This document shows, piece by piece, positions 50,776-62,849 of a stretch of 64,000 nucleotides of DNA. Source of the stretch: Lineus longissimus (taxonomy: Eukaryota; Nemertea; Pilidiophora; Heteronemertea; Lineidae); NCBI RefSeq assembly GCF_910592395.1, contig NC_088322.1, positions 6,877,431 through 6,941,430 of the forward strand. The letters are read 5' to 3'. Position 1 is the stretch's first letter; each line of letters opens with the position of its first letter. A program made the position numbers and the translations under genes. The notes under the pieces were generated by a model. That model was not told the origin of the DNA, ran no database searches, and worked only from the letters and a program-made list of their open reading frames with translations.

Positions 50776-52124
50776 AGTAGCGGACACGTGCCCGAACCAC
50801 GCTCTGGGCGCCTCTCGTCTCATCACAACCACGCGATAGAGGCTCTTTCCTATCAATATTTCGAGCATCAAACTATTTCAATGAAATCGGGAAATGAGAG
50901 CGCGTGGCGCGAAGAACCTTTACTTAAGTTTCTCTTGTCAGATAACATATCCCAACTCCCCAACGTATATCTGGTGTATTTGAGGCCCATTCAGAGGAAC
51001 AATGGCGCCCGACTCGCGAGGGGTGAATCGCTGCAGTTGTCCGGGAAATGAAAAGCTGGCCAGCAAAAGGGGGAGGGGATTTCATATGGCTTTGACCAGC
51101 ATTGCTGGAGGGGGTCTATTGAAAAATCAGAGTACAAGGATGCTCTAGAGATGTAATGGAGAGTCCCCCCCCCCCCCCCCTGGGTGCATGTGTAGCCTAT
51201 ACCTGTGACGCAGGCAACACCAGTACACGAACGGCATATGCCTCTAATTATGGCGCCCAATCACTAATTGTACGGGGGCCTGTGCTTGTACATATATCCC
51301 TAAATGATCCCCCTCCCCAGCTCAGGGGTTGCCAACTAAATAACGACCTCCCCCTTTCATGGGGATTCTGTAGTGACTGTTGACATGTCACGCCGATGCC
51401 GACCTTGGACATGTCAACAGCAAGTATCGTGGACTCATCGGTGGGAGGAGACTTGTACGTATTGCGTATGGTTATGCATATGTCTACTCAGATAATACAA
51501 AGGATTTTATCAAATTCTGGACTGGATGATCCTGAGATCTGATTTCAGGCCAGTCCCAATGACCAAAATGTAAGCATCGGGCCGCCGGTTTGGCAAATTT
51601 TGCTCCAATATACATGTATTAGTTTTTGAATGTTCACTCTGCGCATAAAGGGCTTCGACTTCGAGACATGTTGGTTTCTCAAATATGTTATTAAGAAACT
51701 GAATAAACGAAGAGAGGAAAAGAGAAAACAATACATTCGTGATGAACAAAACTTTATTCACACTCCGCTACATGTTGGCCCGGTGTAAAAGAAATGCAAG
51801 TCCCCGCGGAATCTAAGTCTGTTCCTTTTGTTAAAAGTGAATAGAATTGCCGAGTTCCTTTGTTGAAGATTATGTAGCTAACCCTAACCCAACCAATAAC
51901 CACATTCGTTGACAATACATAGCTATTATATGGGGTCCTGCATTCCTAGGACGTCCATTCCTTTTACACCTGCATTCTTATTAAAGGCCTCCGCCACTTG
52001 TTAAAAGTTTAAAATTTTTAATTGAATATAAGAAAATTTCTAATTGCGTAAATAGGCCTACGTTACGCTCTAGATATCAGCAACAGCAATAAGTACTGAG
52101 TGCTCACGATGTCTAAAGTCTTTC
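50776..52124. other. Spacer, no gene recognised
   Basis: AGTACAAGGATGCTCTAGAG near 51131 is the inverse of CTGTAGAGCATCCTTGTAC near 50166, so MITE copy 3 sits inside a larger inverted pair. A run of about 14 C occurs at 51167-51180. Confidence 0.4.
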
Positions 52125-52358
52125 AATGACCCGCACGTCCATTTCTTTGGTGAGTGCAGCGGATTTAGTGCGAACCGCGAACAGTTTTGGGAGCGGGTGG
52201 TGGATGAGTGCTCTGTGCCCCTGAGCACTCACCTCTGGAACCTCGATAACGAAGTCTTGGCCGAAACCATCCTCGGCAAACAGTTAGTGAACTTCGATTT
52301 CGAAGAGAATATCGATCTCCTACGTATCTTAATATTTACAAGTACAGAAGAAATCTAA
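52125..52358 (+). pseudogene. C-terminal tail of a retroelement reverse transcriptase, fragment
   Basis: The frame reads HVHFFGECSGFSANREQFW and then a 50-residue acidic-hydrophobic tail, ending at a TAA. The H...C..F..NRE..W pattern resembles the zinc-binding tail seen after many invertebrate non-LTR reverse transcriptases. This is a pattern judgement only. The last 55 bases of similarity are duplicated in inverted orientation at 52489-52543. Confidence 0.4.
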
Positions 52359-52543
52359 CATTAACATTTGGGAACAGTGAATACTAGTGTACAGTAAATA
52401 CAGCATACGATACAATGTAGGCCGATACCCTCGGCCAATCGGTGTTGTTCACTGTTACTTATTTAGATCACAAACCAGCATTCGGCGGAGATACGTAGGA
52501 GATCGATATTCTCTTCGAAATCGAAGTTCACTAACTGTTTGCC
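52275..52543. repeat. Perfect 55-bp inverted repeat with 159-bp loop
   Basis: 52275-52329 and 52489-52543 are exact reverse complements by eye. The arm falls in the retroelement-like frame, so it probably arose by template switching or inverted insertion. Confidence 0.85.
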
Positions 52544-52689
52544 GATACTCTAGACTCACCAATCTCAGACCGGTTCATCAATTTAAAGCATGACCGCCCC
52601 CGGTATACTACATGTATGCATTGAACAGGCCAAGGTGCCTTTATACTGATTTCGTCAAAACTGGCGGTCCTTACAGTTTAGTTTGTTTT

Positions 52690-52887
52690 AAGGGTTGACC
52701 ATACGTACCACCATTTTGGCTATAACTTGAAATCTTAAAGCAATTAGAACGCCTTCAAAATAAAGTAAACGCCAATGTCAAGGGTGTGAGTCAGTTCTTA
52801 GTTTACCAGACTCCCACCATTGAAATTGGCATTTACTTCATAAGGTTTCAAGTTATAGCCGAAATGGGGTGCCTATGGTCAATCCTT
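52690..52887. mobile_element. Hairpin MITE
   Basis: AAGGGTTGACCATACG at the left pairs with CTATGGTCAATCCTT at the right. GGCTATAACTTGAAA pairs with TTTCAAGTTATAGCC, and further blocks inside also pair. About 200 bp, no coding frame. Confidence 0.65.
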
Positions 52888-53299
52888 GAGTTGATTGCCA
52901 GTGGTTGGCATTGGGATTGAACTGATCACTTGTGAACTAACCACTATATTTCTGTCAGTGGTTATGGTTGTAGCCGATCAATTTTCCTGTCTATTAGTCC
53001 AGGTATTTATTTATTTCATTTTTTTTTATGTGAGTGTCATCTGTATAGTAAATCAGCCAGCCATGACAGACTTAAATATAGTCCGTGCCAGCCCAACGCC
53101 AGCTCCTCTGCATCATGGAGACATTGAACTGTATAAATAACAATGAAGCCAAAAGGCTAACACGCCGTAATTTTGACAAAAAAACTAAATCCTCCCCAAA
53201 ACGAAAATAAATCGTTTCTGTTGACTTTACTCTACATTACATTGAGATGATTCCTTCATAAAGCATATTTTTCATCCTCATCAATTCCAATTGCGATTA

Positions 53300-53433
53300 A
53301 TGGCGGCATCCAATGGCGGCATAATTCACGAGATCTGAGGTTTTCATTCGTCGATTTATGGTGCACCACAATTCCAATTCATGCCGTGGCATTATTTTGA
53401 ATTCAGTCCACTCGCGCCAGCCATACACTTCAG
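53300..53433. mobile_element. Truncated copy of the 39700 TIR element
   Basis: It shares CATAATTCACGAGATC, ATTTATGGTGCACCACAATT and the right terminal TCCACTCGCGCCAGCCATA with the complete element. The left half is missing. Confidence 0.75.
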
Positions 53434-53564
53434 TAACTTAATTGTTGTTGTTGTCTGATGACCATGCACCTGTTATGAGTTTGCACAAAACAAAGGCCCA
53501 GCTTTTGAAACCTGGACATACTGTGTATACTAACATACTAACTGATAGGGGTAGCCTAATCTTG

Positions 53565-56500
53565 TTACAACATATTCAAAGCAGTCTCGTCCGTTTGTTT
53601 CTCTTCCCCATTAAAGTTACAGTCCATGTATGTCTTTTTGTTTGATTTCTTCCTTCTTGGTGGCAGGTCCTCTGGTAGTGGCTTTCCCTTGGTTTCTGGC
53701 ATGACCACATACATCAAGACAGAGGCCAGAATCGCAAGGAAACCGATGATTGCATAGGGAATAGAAGGATGGAAGACACCCTGAAACATAAAACGATATG
53801 TTGTCAGAACACCGTGTGCAAGAACACTGTGTACAAGCGCGTCAGAAGAAGAGCCTGCTATACCAACAGGAAAAACATTCCAATGGCCAGATTCTTTCTT
53901 GTATGGGGTGGACAAGAGCACATTTTAATGCCGACGGGGTATACCCGATTAAAAAAATACCCGATTTGTGTTGAAACGCCTTGCACAAAAAAGCATCATC
54001 CTCGAAGCTCCAGAGTCAATCGTATCCTCCTTTTCTCGCACACGTTACATAAGCTCGGTCGTGAGTGCCGAGTGTTGGCCTCAGCTTCAACGGCTGACGG
54101 AAAGCTCAGGTAGGATGGTCGGTACGTTAGTTAGTCATGACACTCGTCATAATAACGCTACTTGTTAAGGGGAAAGGTAAACTTTACACTACCTACCAGA
54201 AGGCCTATCTGTGGGGCCAGTATACCGCCTAATCTAGCTGCCATATTACCGGCACCAGTCGCGATGTTTCTGAAATTGATACAAACGCTCGTACACATAG
54301 TAAAACAAAATTTTAAACTTTCCAACAGTTCTTTTCGAGTAGCTTCTCTATTGATTAAAATAAAATAAAATTTACTGCATCTTATAGTTACATATCGTGC
54401 CATTATGCCCGTAATAATCGAACACGCCACTACAGTTTTCCCAAAATCCGAGTGGTATGTAGGTCAAGATAAGTGGTAAAAACTCAGCTCCATTTCCAAC
54501 CCTTCCATTAGAGGGTTCATCCAGCACATACGACAGTTTCTCTCAAGGTCCTGTTGCATTCCTTTGTGCTCAAACTATCGTCCTTCAACGTTTAGCAAAT
54601 GTTTGCTTGTTCTCTTGAAGTTTTTGAGCTTACCTGACGAGAGTTGGATATGCCTCCGAGCAGTAGAGCAGATCAACCTGCCACGAGGTAGCTATAACCC
54701 CATAGCTAGTGAGTGCTAGGAGAGTCCTCACCATCTCTCGGCCTACCATGTACCCTGTCAAGTCCATGACAAGGATAGTGAACATGGCCAGCACCGGGTA
54801 GACCATGGTCACTGGGTAGGAAATTCGGCGGCCGATTCTGAAATATAGGAAGCAAGAAAATGGTTCACTGACTGGTGTCTCTCTCTCTTTAAACGTGATA
54901 TTATAGATATCAATTGTTCAAGCATGTCCGCAGCAGCTTTTCTAAAGGTAGGTACCACCTACACTTCTGCAGTTGTTTGATCTTACTCCCCGGCCAACCA
55001 GTTCTGGGCGCCACTGCAGCGGGTGTCATCCATTCGGAAAACATGTCGTATATGTACAATCGAGGCTCGGCGTCAGATGACTTTGAGATTCTTAAACCTG
55101 ATTATACATGTACTAGAATCAAAGAAACTCAACGTCTTGGTTGGTTCACATGTACCTGTGTATGCCCAAGTGAAAGACACCTCTCTGCCATCTTAAACCT
55201 GTTGACAAAGTATTTATGACAGTTTTATGCACCTACCTTGTAAATACAAATGCTGCTACCGCCACTGTGACAGTGTTCAGCAGGCAAGCTATCAACACAT
55301 TGAGGTAGATATTACCCACCAGGTCTGAGGAAATCTGCGATTGTATCGCGTACGTAGTGGTGTTGCTGACGAACCTGAAAAGGAAGAGTCTTGTTTTGAA
55401 GATGAATTGGAATGCTTCCGGCGACTACGAGGATCAAAGTCTTAGGCGCTTAGCGTCAGGAACGTGAAAGATGGACCAAGACATCAAACCCCTTTTGTTA
55501 TAACAGGTACCCTGGATTGAAGGTGACCAAGACATTCCTTTTGTTATAACCGGAACCGAAGGAAGGAGAGCACACGATAATAAACGCGGGGCCTACCTAC
55601 CAGCCAGTCATTACAGTTAGAGTCTGCGCTGCATACTTCTTGGTTCTGAACAGATCAAAGAACGTGTACCGGTATTCAGCCTCGGCCTTGCACCTTTCGC
55701 CCACTTTATGAAGTAGGGTCATATCTGGCTTTTCCTTCCTGTTAAGTCGGGCAATGGAGGTTAGCACCTTCATTGCGTCTTCGTACCTCTGCTTCTGTAT
55801 GAGCCACCGAGAACTTTCAGGCATGAAACTGGAAGGGAACAAAAGCTCAGATTTAGTATTGGTGGGGACCGACTAAAACATGCCGAACTTGGCCTTGCAC
55901 TCCTCGCCCACTCTGTGAAGTAAGGCCATGATCAGTGGTGCTTTTCTGTTCAGTCGAGCCACGAAGGCTACCATGCACCGGAAGCAACTCATTTGTGAAG
56001 AGGGAGATAGACTGATCATAGATGACAATTTTGGATGGCGTTGTATCCTTACAGGGGCGGATCAAGACTTTTTCGAATGGGGCGGGGGGCGTAAGTGAAG
56101 GAGAGGCCTGCACATTGCGAGCGCCGAGAGGTTGTTACACGACACGATTTGGCCCTGAACTTACAAAATTGCTAGCACCATAACAGGAAACATGATAAGT
56201 CCACTAGCTACCACCAGGTGTCGCCACGCAGGGATGAAGTAGGCTAAAAGCACAAGGATGAGGTTTCCTATTCGCCATCCGAAACGGCACGTGATGAATG
56301 GCCGCCATTTTGGACCAACGAATTCCATTGGAAGGATACCGGCAACGGTCGCGATGGAACCTATGTCACAGAATAAGAGGGAAAATAAATAGTATGTGAC
56401 ATAATAACCAAGACGAACAAAAGGATACATTATTAAGCTCTAAATTCCCAAAGACGAAAGAGAGGCAGGAAATTTCGTCGAAGGAAAAAAAAATTACTTT

Positions 56501-59500
56501 TTCGTGCTATGGCGTGATTCTGGACATTCTTTGTCTTCAGCGGGGTTTAAGAACCTCGTTTGAATGCAATTTTCTAATTAGCCTAATAATCAATAGGCCT
56601 ACTAAAGGAATAATGATATCTTACACTATTTGAAGCATTTTCATGTAGTTTGTAACAAAAAGCTAACAACAACCAGCCAATATTAGCGATAGCCATTGAA
56701 CAGAAGCCGATTTATCTTGCAAAAGTCCCCTCAGTGACAAATTATGGTAGCTTCATGTAGTGCGATTTAAATTGCTGTAGTATTGCTTCCAAATACTAAA
56801 AATGTTCAGTAATTCTTGATACCATGGGTTGAAATACGTACCGCAGAATATTCCCGCGAAAGTCCTGATCACAGCGTAGAGGGGCCAGGTGTGAGCCAAA
56901 GCGCCAAAGGAGTGGGTGGCCATCAGGAGAATCCAGGAGGCTATGAGAGTCCACTTCCTCCCGTACATGTCCGCCAGCTGACCGCCGACCAGCGCCCCTA
57001 TAAGGAGCCCCACAAACATCAAACTGATGATGAGCCGCGGCACATAACGCTCTGTGCACACCAGACCCCACTGGAAAGAAGAAAGTCATCATTATATCAG
57101 AAAATAACGAGTCTCGACCAGATTTTCATAAATAAAAAGAAAACAAGATCAACAGCGATAGTCTGCAGCATCACGCTAACCATTCTCCTCGCGCTGTAAT
57201 AGTAGTGTGATAAGGCGCCTTCCTGCTGTCATTGCTTGAATTGGCCGCCATTGCAATCTGAATGTGGTGAAATGCCTCATCCACGAAACCACTAGACCTT
57301 TTGTGGCTTTTTATTCCAAAAATTCAAAAAAGGTTGTCATATTGCATTTCACATCTTTGCCCGAAATAAATCCTCCTTAAACAAAGTGATTTTGAGGGGT
57401 TTTATGCACACTATTTTGGTAGCGTATGGAAAATTGCTGTGTGATCAGGTTTGTTCGTGCAGACGATGATTTGAAGCGAGATGAGTTTTGGCCCTGAAAC
57501 AATTTTGATCGGCTCAAAATGGGAATAAATATTCACTTTAGTAATATCAAACAGAGTAACCTTTCAGCAGACTCAAAGATCTTTAGTTAATCGCCACATT
57601 TACGGCACTTTGTTCGGGCATTCTTGCCGCTAAGATTGTGTACATTATACATGCAATACACGGGCAATGGAAGCCAATTCTGGCAGAGATAACATGCTTG
57701 ATATTATCGCTGCTTTGGAGAATGCACGCTAACCTGTTACCATTTTGTGTGTACAGCGATGCCATAGCCGATCAACCTCATTTGGAAATAGATTACATTC
57801 ACATGCATGCTGTCTTCTTCGTCACGATTGGGGGGATACTACCCACGAGGCATCAACCTTTATTAATCCGCCGCGCGTGCTGTCCCATACCGACTATACT
57901 GTATCGCCATCTACAGTATAGAATATTAACTAAACCACGATTGCAACTGGCTGGCTATTCGATGTAGCCAAAGCCGCAGTGTCCGTCGTCGTCTGTCGTC
58001 GTCGTCGTCGTAGTCGTCATTAGTGAGGTTTCGCAACCACCCGGTTGGGCCCTACGACGACGTTTATGTATTGTGTGAGTTCATCCGAACAATAGATAAA
58101 CGTCGTCGAAGGGCCTAACCGAGTGGTTGCGAATTGTCGTCTGTATCCTGTTTCAAAAACAGAGGCACGTTTCTTAACCGCTAGGGCTATGAACTTGAAC
58201 TTTGTACACAGGACCCCCTGTGACCTCTGACACTGAATTTCGGTCCGATCTGATACTTGACTTGGCCACCAGGGGGTCAAAAGTGGAAACCGAAAAAAGG
58301 GCGATATTTCTCTTATAAGTGACTCGTTTTCGATAAAATTTTTTGGTGGGTTCTCCTAGCAAGAATACATCACAAATCATACTGGTTTTTGATTTGACCT
58401 AATTTTTCATGTCACCGAGGTCAAATGGCGTAATTTGGCCGTTTGAGTGTAACTATGACACGTTTCTTAACCGCTAAAGCTATGAACTTGAAATTTGGTA
58501 TACATGACCCTCTATATGAGATAACCTCCGACACCGAATTTCTGTCCTACATGATTCACGAATTGGCCACAAGAGAGCCAAAACTGAAAAGGAAACAATT
58601 GCAATATCTCACTTATTGGTGACTTGTTTTCAATAATAACTCACACAACAGGTGTGAGTCGATCTAATTAAAAACATACATATATTCACACTTAAAACGC
58701 TTCAGAATTGCCGTATTCAAAACACTTCCTAAACCGTTTTTGAAGTCGATTCAGCTAGATCGCATTGGCTGAATCGCTTTGTATTAGTGTGTGAATACTC
58801 GAAGCGATTTATCCAGATTGCATCACCTAAACGCATGCGCATTATCTACTTCCTGTTTTAGCACTGGAGAAAACACGCGGGAGTATCTGTCATTTCATGA
58901 TCTCTCATCCACACGAATTGCCCTTCTCATTCTCGTGTCCTGTCTCTCAATACGATGCCACAGCCTGTCGCACAAATACATAAACAGTTCCCGAGACATA
59001 CGAAGATTTTCAAGCCAGTGTGAATCTTCTCGCCATAGAAATCCGTCCATCACACTGTCCCAATATATTCGAAGCCGAGATTCACACCACATACGCCGTT
59101 CCATGCGGAGACGAGGCCTGTTCACCTCCTGCATCCCGGCAATGAACAATAACATGAATGCGAATGCCCTTTTGTCGCATGATGAAAGTTCGCATCATTT
59201 GAGCCCTCCTAGCATGTCTCCGACGCAAAAATGCAGCATACTGGTGTTGTCTGCGGCAGACAAAAATACCATTCATCAGGACGAACATTGCCATGAACAT
59301 CCGTAGCCTTGCTTGTTGCTTATTAGGCCCATTCCCATTATTATTCTCGAGACAAGACCACAATTGATTTTTTAAGCCTTTTAGCAGTTAAATTGTCAAT
59401 GTTTGACCGCGACGCATCAAAGAACGCGTGGTGTTGTGAATCTGAAATTTAGATTATGTTATTCCGGACAGTCGGGCAAGTAAATGGTGAAAAATAAAAT

Positions 59501-62500
59501 GGTGATTGACCACGGAAATTTTTTTTTAATCGACAAATTAGACAGACTTTGATATTTCCACTCTTTTCAGCCAACTGGCAGAAAAAACTCAAAACACGCC
59601 CCCTATTACCCAATTAGCAAAATTCGAAATTAATTTTTTCATCAAATAATTTCTTTATATCTGTAGACTTGCCACAACAAATATTTTTTCAATACCTCTC
59701 CAAATATGTACTTGAGAGTAAAAAACATGCCCTCGTCTAATAGATAGGCCTGGACCCTCCAACCTATGAATATTCATTAGTGGTCTTGTCTCTCTCCTCG
59801 GCATCATTTTGGGCGCATCCATCTTTGATCTGCTGACCTTGAACTTTGACGTAGTTTTGCGATTCAACAACAGGTGGCACTTGGATTTGAATCGCATTGA
59901 GCGAGAATAGCTCAAAACGCAATCAAATCGATTCAGAAGTGCTGTGTGAATGGTTACTTCTAAAACGATTCAAGGTAAATCGTTTTCCGCAGGGCGATTT
60001 GGGGAAAGCGGTCTAGAAGTGATTTATGTGAGAACGCGGCTATATATAATATTATACTATACAGGTAGAATGTTTCTTAACCAGCATGAATTCCTTACCA
60101 CCAAATACGTCTTCAAAGAGCACAAAGGCCCCTGGCCTTTTCCTTACTATATTTATGGCTGACAGGGACCAGGACCATTTGCTCTTTTTGTATATAGACT
60201 CCCATAGTAATCTGTCTTTCAATAAATCTGTTGATGCATGTAGTCTGGCTTGGAACGAGTTCAGCGCAATCTCACGCACGCCGAATGGGTTACGACATGC
60301 CCGACACTCTGCGAGGATTAGCATCATTCCGACTCCCACCCCGTCTGAAACTCATCAGTGGCTAGCGTCCATCAAATAATTAATTCACGAGTCAGTATCC
60401 ATAGGCGGCTACTATTCGCTCTCGGAGTTTCTGTCGGAGTGGGAGTCCGAATTGTGCTAATCTACCGTATTCTAGTTGTTTTTACATAATCATCATAGGC
60501 TACTTGGAACTTTTCTGTCCCAATTGGCGAGTATGTATACTCTAATTACGTCTATACCCCTTCGTCAAAGAGACAGAGACGTAGTCAATCCGAGGAATAA
60601 CTTGGCATTAAAAGTGCGTTAAAAAAGTCACTGAGGTTTTTTTTAAATCAGACATAAAATGTTAATGTGGTTGACACCTGTAACTTTTTGTCCATGCCCA
60701 CTGTGTAAGACATTAAAAATGATTTTATGGTGCTGCAGTTCTTTATATATAATAATAATCATCATCATTAGACTTATATAGCGCTTAATCTTACAGGTTT
60801 CAGTCTCTCAAAGCGCTTCACATTATTACCCCTAGTTATTGGCCTGCACATTCCGGTTTCAAGCTCTACTCTCTTGGAGTATCACAGGTCCGAGCTGCAG
60901 CTATAAAACGCTCAGGACTAACATTCATAGTTTGCCATCTCTGCCAGCCAGACGCAAGGGCCCAAAGCGCCGCGTAGCGGCAAAAAATCGAAGCTGGCGA
61001 AACATTTATAACGGGTCACCGTCACTTATTATTGGACTTATAGCGCATTTACGGGGTTGCAACTATTTTGCTTTATAGTGTCACCAGGAAAGAAAAGCAT
61101 GCGACCTAACGCCGATCTATTTGTATAAAGTGATAATTGGAAGGTATATAGTAGGACATATCAATAAAATAATCATTCCATGTCGTCTTTTGAGGGCATT
61201 TTTGATTGTAGAAAATATATGTGTACGTCACCGGAGTCTCTGCAATGATAATTTTATCACAGCAGTCTCGCGCAAGTAGAAGTTCTTTTCCTATTAGTTC
61301 TTCACGTATTAGTCTGAATGTCTGGCGCAAAGCCAGACGTTTTCCATTACGATTTCACTACGATGTTTGACAAGAAGGAGCAGTGCGCGAGATATGCTAA
61401 TGAGCAGACTTCTCTCGCTTGAGTTTCGGAAGAATGTTCCATATCGCGCTAAGCTGACCACTGTCGACCATGACAGGCGTGCATTGGACTGGTACAGGTT
61501 GGAACTGAACATTGTATATGCTGGTGGTGACGCTTTCTGATGAGAAGTTGGTCGTGACTGATGCAGTATCCTTGAACTTGTCCACAGCATCGTTCAATCA
61601 TTGCTCTCTGAGCTGGCTTGATTCTGTACTTACCCAAATACTGAGACCAAATGCCTGTTGACTGTGCTTTAAGAGAGACTGGCGCCATGCCTAGTCTCTC
61701 TTAAAGCACAGTCAACAGACACCAACCCCCTCAGACTCAGAAACCACAAATGCCCAACCCTTCCTGCTACTTTAATACTTCCGGGTGCCAATTTACTCCT
61801 TGGTGGAGAGGAACAGAATGTATCACCATGATACACTCAGAAAATTAGGCATTATTCGATTATGCGGACTTTTGAAAGCCGACTAAGGTATATTTATTAG
61901 TTCAAATTTACCGGATAACTCCTCCGCCGAAGTAAATCTGAGAGCATCAGCTTGGCCAATTACGAAAGAAAGCTTACCCTCATACTAGGCGGAGGAAGCC
62001 ACTGCTGGCCACAACACACAAGCGGCAAACAAAAGACCATGTGGTCGCATAACACATGTTCTTTTGTTCGTTGTGCCTATATTTAAGTTTGTTTTGGCCC
62101 ACAATGACTTCATCCGCCTGGTGTGTAAGTGACTATAGAAAGCTTACCTCTGTTACAGCTGATGTGTATGCATCCGAGAAGGTAATATTCTCACAGACCC
62201 CCTGCTTCGGGCACTTGTTCAGTGTCTCATTGGCCAGGAGGGGCAAGGATGACGAGGGAAGGACCGCATAAGTATCATTAGGAAGCACCACCGTCGTTGC
62301 AGCATCAAATTCAACTGTCATTGGCGCCGTAGTAAAAAAGTCGGAAGATCCAATGTTGGAGCATTGGAATCCAGGGTTTCCCCCCTCGAACATGAAATAG
62401 TAGACGACCAGGCCAGCGGTAGCCTCCAACGCAATCGCGAAGAACAGAATAATGGCCTGGGCGCGGCCGAAATTGCCCACGATATCCAAGATATCTTCGA

Positions 62501-62537
62501 AAGTTTTGCCATGTTTAACTATCAATGTGCCATCCAT
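53565..62537 (-). CDS. SLC22-family organic cation/anion transporter, complete, eight exons
   Basis: A major-facilitator transporter of the organic-ion (SLC22) family, expected in the plasma membrane, moving organic cations, anions or carnitine-like substrates. Substrate cannot be read from sequence. Minus-strand exons: 62537-62148, 57070-56842, 56360-56165, 55828-55601, 55374-55237, 54837-54634, 54269-54197 and 53780-53565, all GT-AG with matching phases, giving 557 residues (usual length about 550). Landmarks: FEDILDIVGNFGRAQ before TM1; a large extracellular loop (about 50-130) with three N-glycosylation sites (NDT, NET, NIT); the MFS motif GGQLADMYGRK; EFVGPKWR; PESSRWL after TM6; a central loop with ARLNRKEKPDM; GNMAARLGGILAP; and PETKGKPLPE after TM12. 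An in-frame stop at 62550-62552 supports the ATG at 62537. Intron 1 is 5 kb and full of repeats. Confidence 0.94.
55873..55985 (-). pseudogene. Decayed duplicate of SLC22 exon 4 inside intron 3
   Basis: One minus frame here reads VARLNRKAPLIMALLHRVG followed by EECKAKF. It lines up residue for residue with ARLNRKEKPDMTLLHKVGERCKAE in the real exon 4 (55828-55601). The copy ends at a TAG (55875-55873), and I see no good donor. It looks like a tandem exon duplication that has lost function, or an alternative terminal exon. DNA similarity to the true exon is visible across roughly 100 bp. Confidence 0.7.
58031..58132. repeat. Hairpin of about 37-bp arms
   Basis: TCGCAACCACCCGGTTGGGC pairs with the complement ending at 58132, with a second paired block ACGACGTTTAT. 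The loop is about 25 bp. A (GTC)n run lies just upstream at 57975-58020. Confidence 0.7.
58168..58630 (+). repeat. Tandem duplication with 292-bp period
   Basis: ACGTTTCTTAACCGCTA is followed in both copies (58168 and 58460) by GCTATGAACTTGAA, CCGA(A)TTTC and a gapped tail ending GTGACT(C/T)GTTTTC. It lies in SLC22 intron 1. Confidence 0.7.
58895..59320 (-). pseudogene. PIF/Harbinger transposase N-terminal fragment, frame-broken
   Basis: The minus frame from 59155 to 58895 reads NLRMSRELFMYLCDRLWHRI and then ERQDTRMRRAI, close to the conserved start of Harbinger/HARBI1-type transposases (NFLRMSPELF..L...I..QDT.MR.AI). Upstream, another frame (59290-59082) reads AAFLRRRHARRAQM and may be the earlier part, so at least one frameshift is needed. 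The DDE catalytic core is absent. Flanking stretches (58660-58800, 59860-60030) rich in AATCG..TTC and GTGTGAAT may be element ends. Confidence 0.5.
59349..59792 (-). mobile_element. 444-bp TIR element (MITE), copy 4
   Basis: Opposite orientation to copies 1 and 2. TCTC lies directly outside both ends, so this copy also has a 4-bp duplication. It is inserted beside a Harbinger-like transposase remnant within the first intron of the SLC22 gene. Confidence 0.9.
60745..60835 (-). mobile_element. 3'-end fragment of a LINE
   Basis: The AATAATAATCATCATCATTA repeat next to ACTTATATAGCGCTTAATC and AAGCGCTTCACATTATTACC is a common 3' end of CR1/L2-like elements. It is a relative of the trailer near 62900 (GCGCTTTACAGAG). 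Confidence 0.5.
61395..61600 (-). other. Unassigned open frame in SLC22 intron 1
   Basis: One minus frame (LNDAVDKFKDTASVTTNFSS and onwards, about 66 codons) has protein-like composition, ending LPKLKREKSAH and a stop. There is no clear acceptor, start or family, so it could be a TE-coded tail. Confidence 0.25.
61656..61717. repeat. Perfect 26-bp hairpin
   Basis: CTGTTGACTGTGCTTTAAGA plus GAGACT is exactly inverted after a 10-12 bp spacer (GGCGCCATGCCT). It lies about 430 bp downstream of SLC22 exon 1, in intron 1. Confidence 0.85.
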
Positions 62538-62849
62538 CTCGCACAGCGATCAATTGTCAATAGTGAGCTTTCGTACCGGAAGGGTTATCAAAACATGTCA
62601 AGGCTGATGGCTGTGTTGTACTATACAGATGACACTCAAATTAACAATGAATGATAATGATAAACCTAAACAAAATCGCTGTGAGAACGACAACTCACTG
62701 GTTACATGCAAGACTGAAAAATACTCTTGCTGTTGCTTTACTATGCGTTTTTTGCATACGCGCACGGAGCTACTTTCAGATAGATTATCCGAAAAACGTG
62801 TGTGTACACGTCACTAGAGCGCAAATTCTGATGACCTAAATGTGGTGTC

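Noticed and set aside
60052-60379. Open frames on both strands, one reading LLWESIYKKSKWSWSLSA
   Set aside because: They are within SLC22 intron 1 with no acceptor, donor or recognised family. They probably derive from a repeat.
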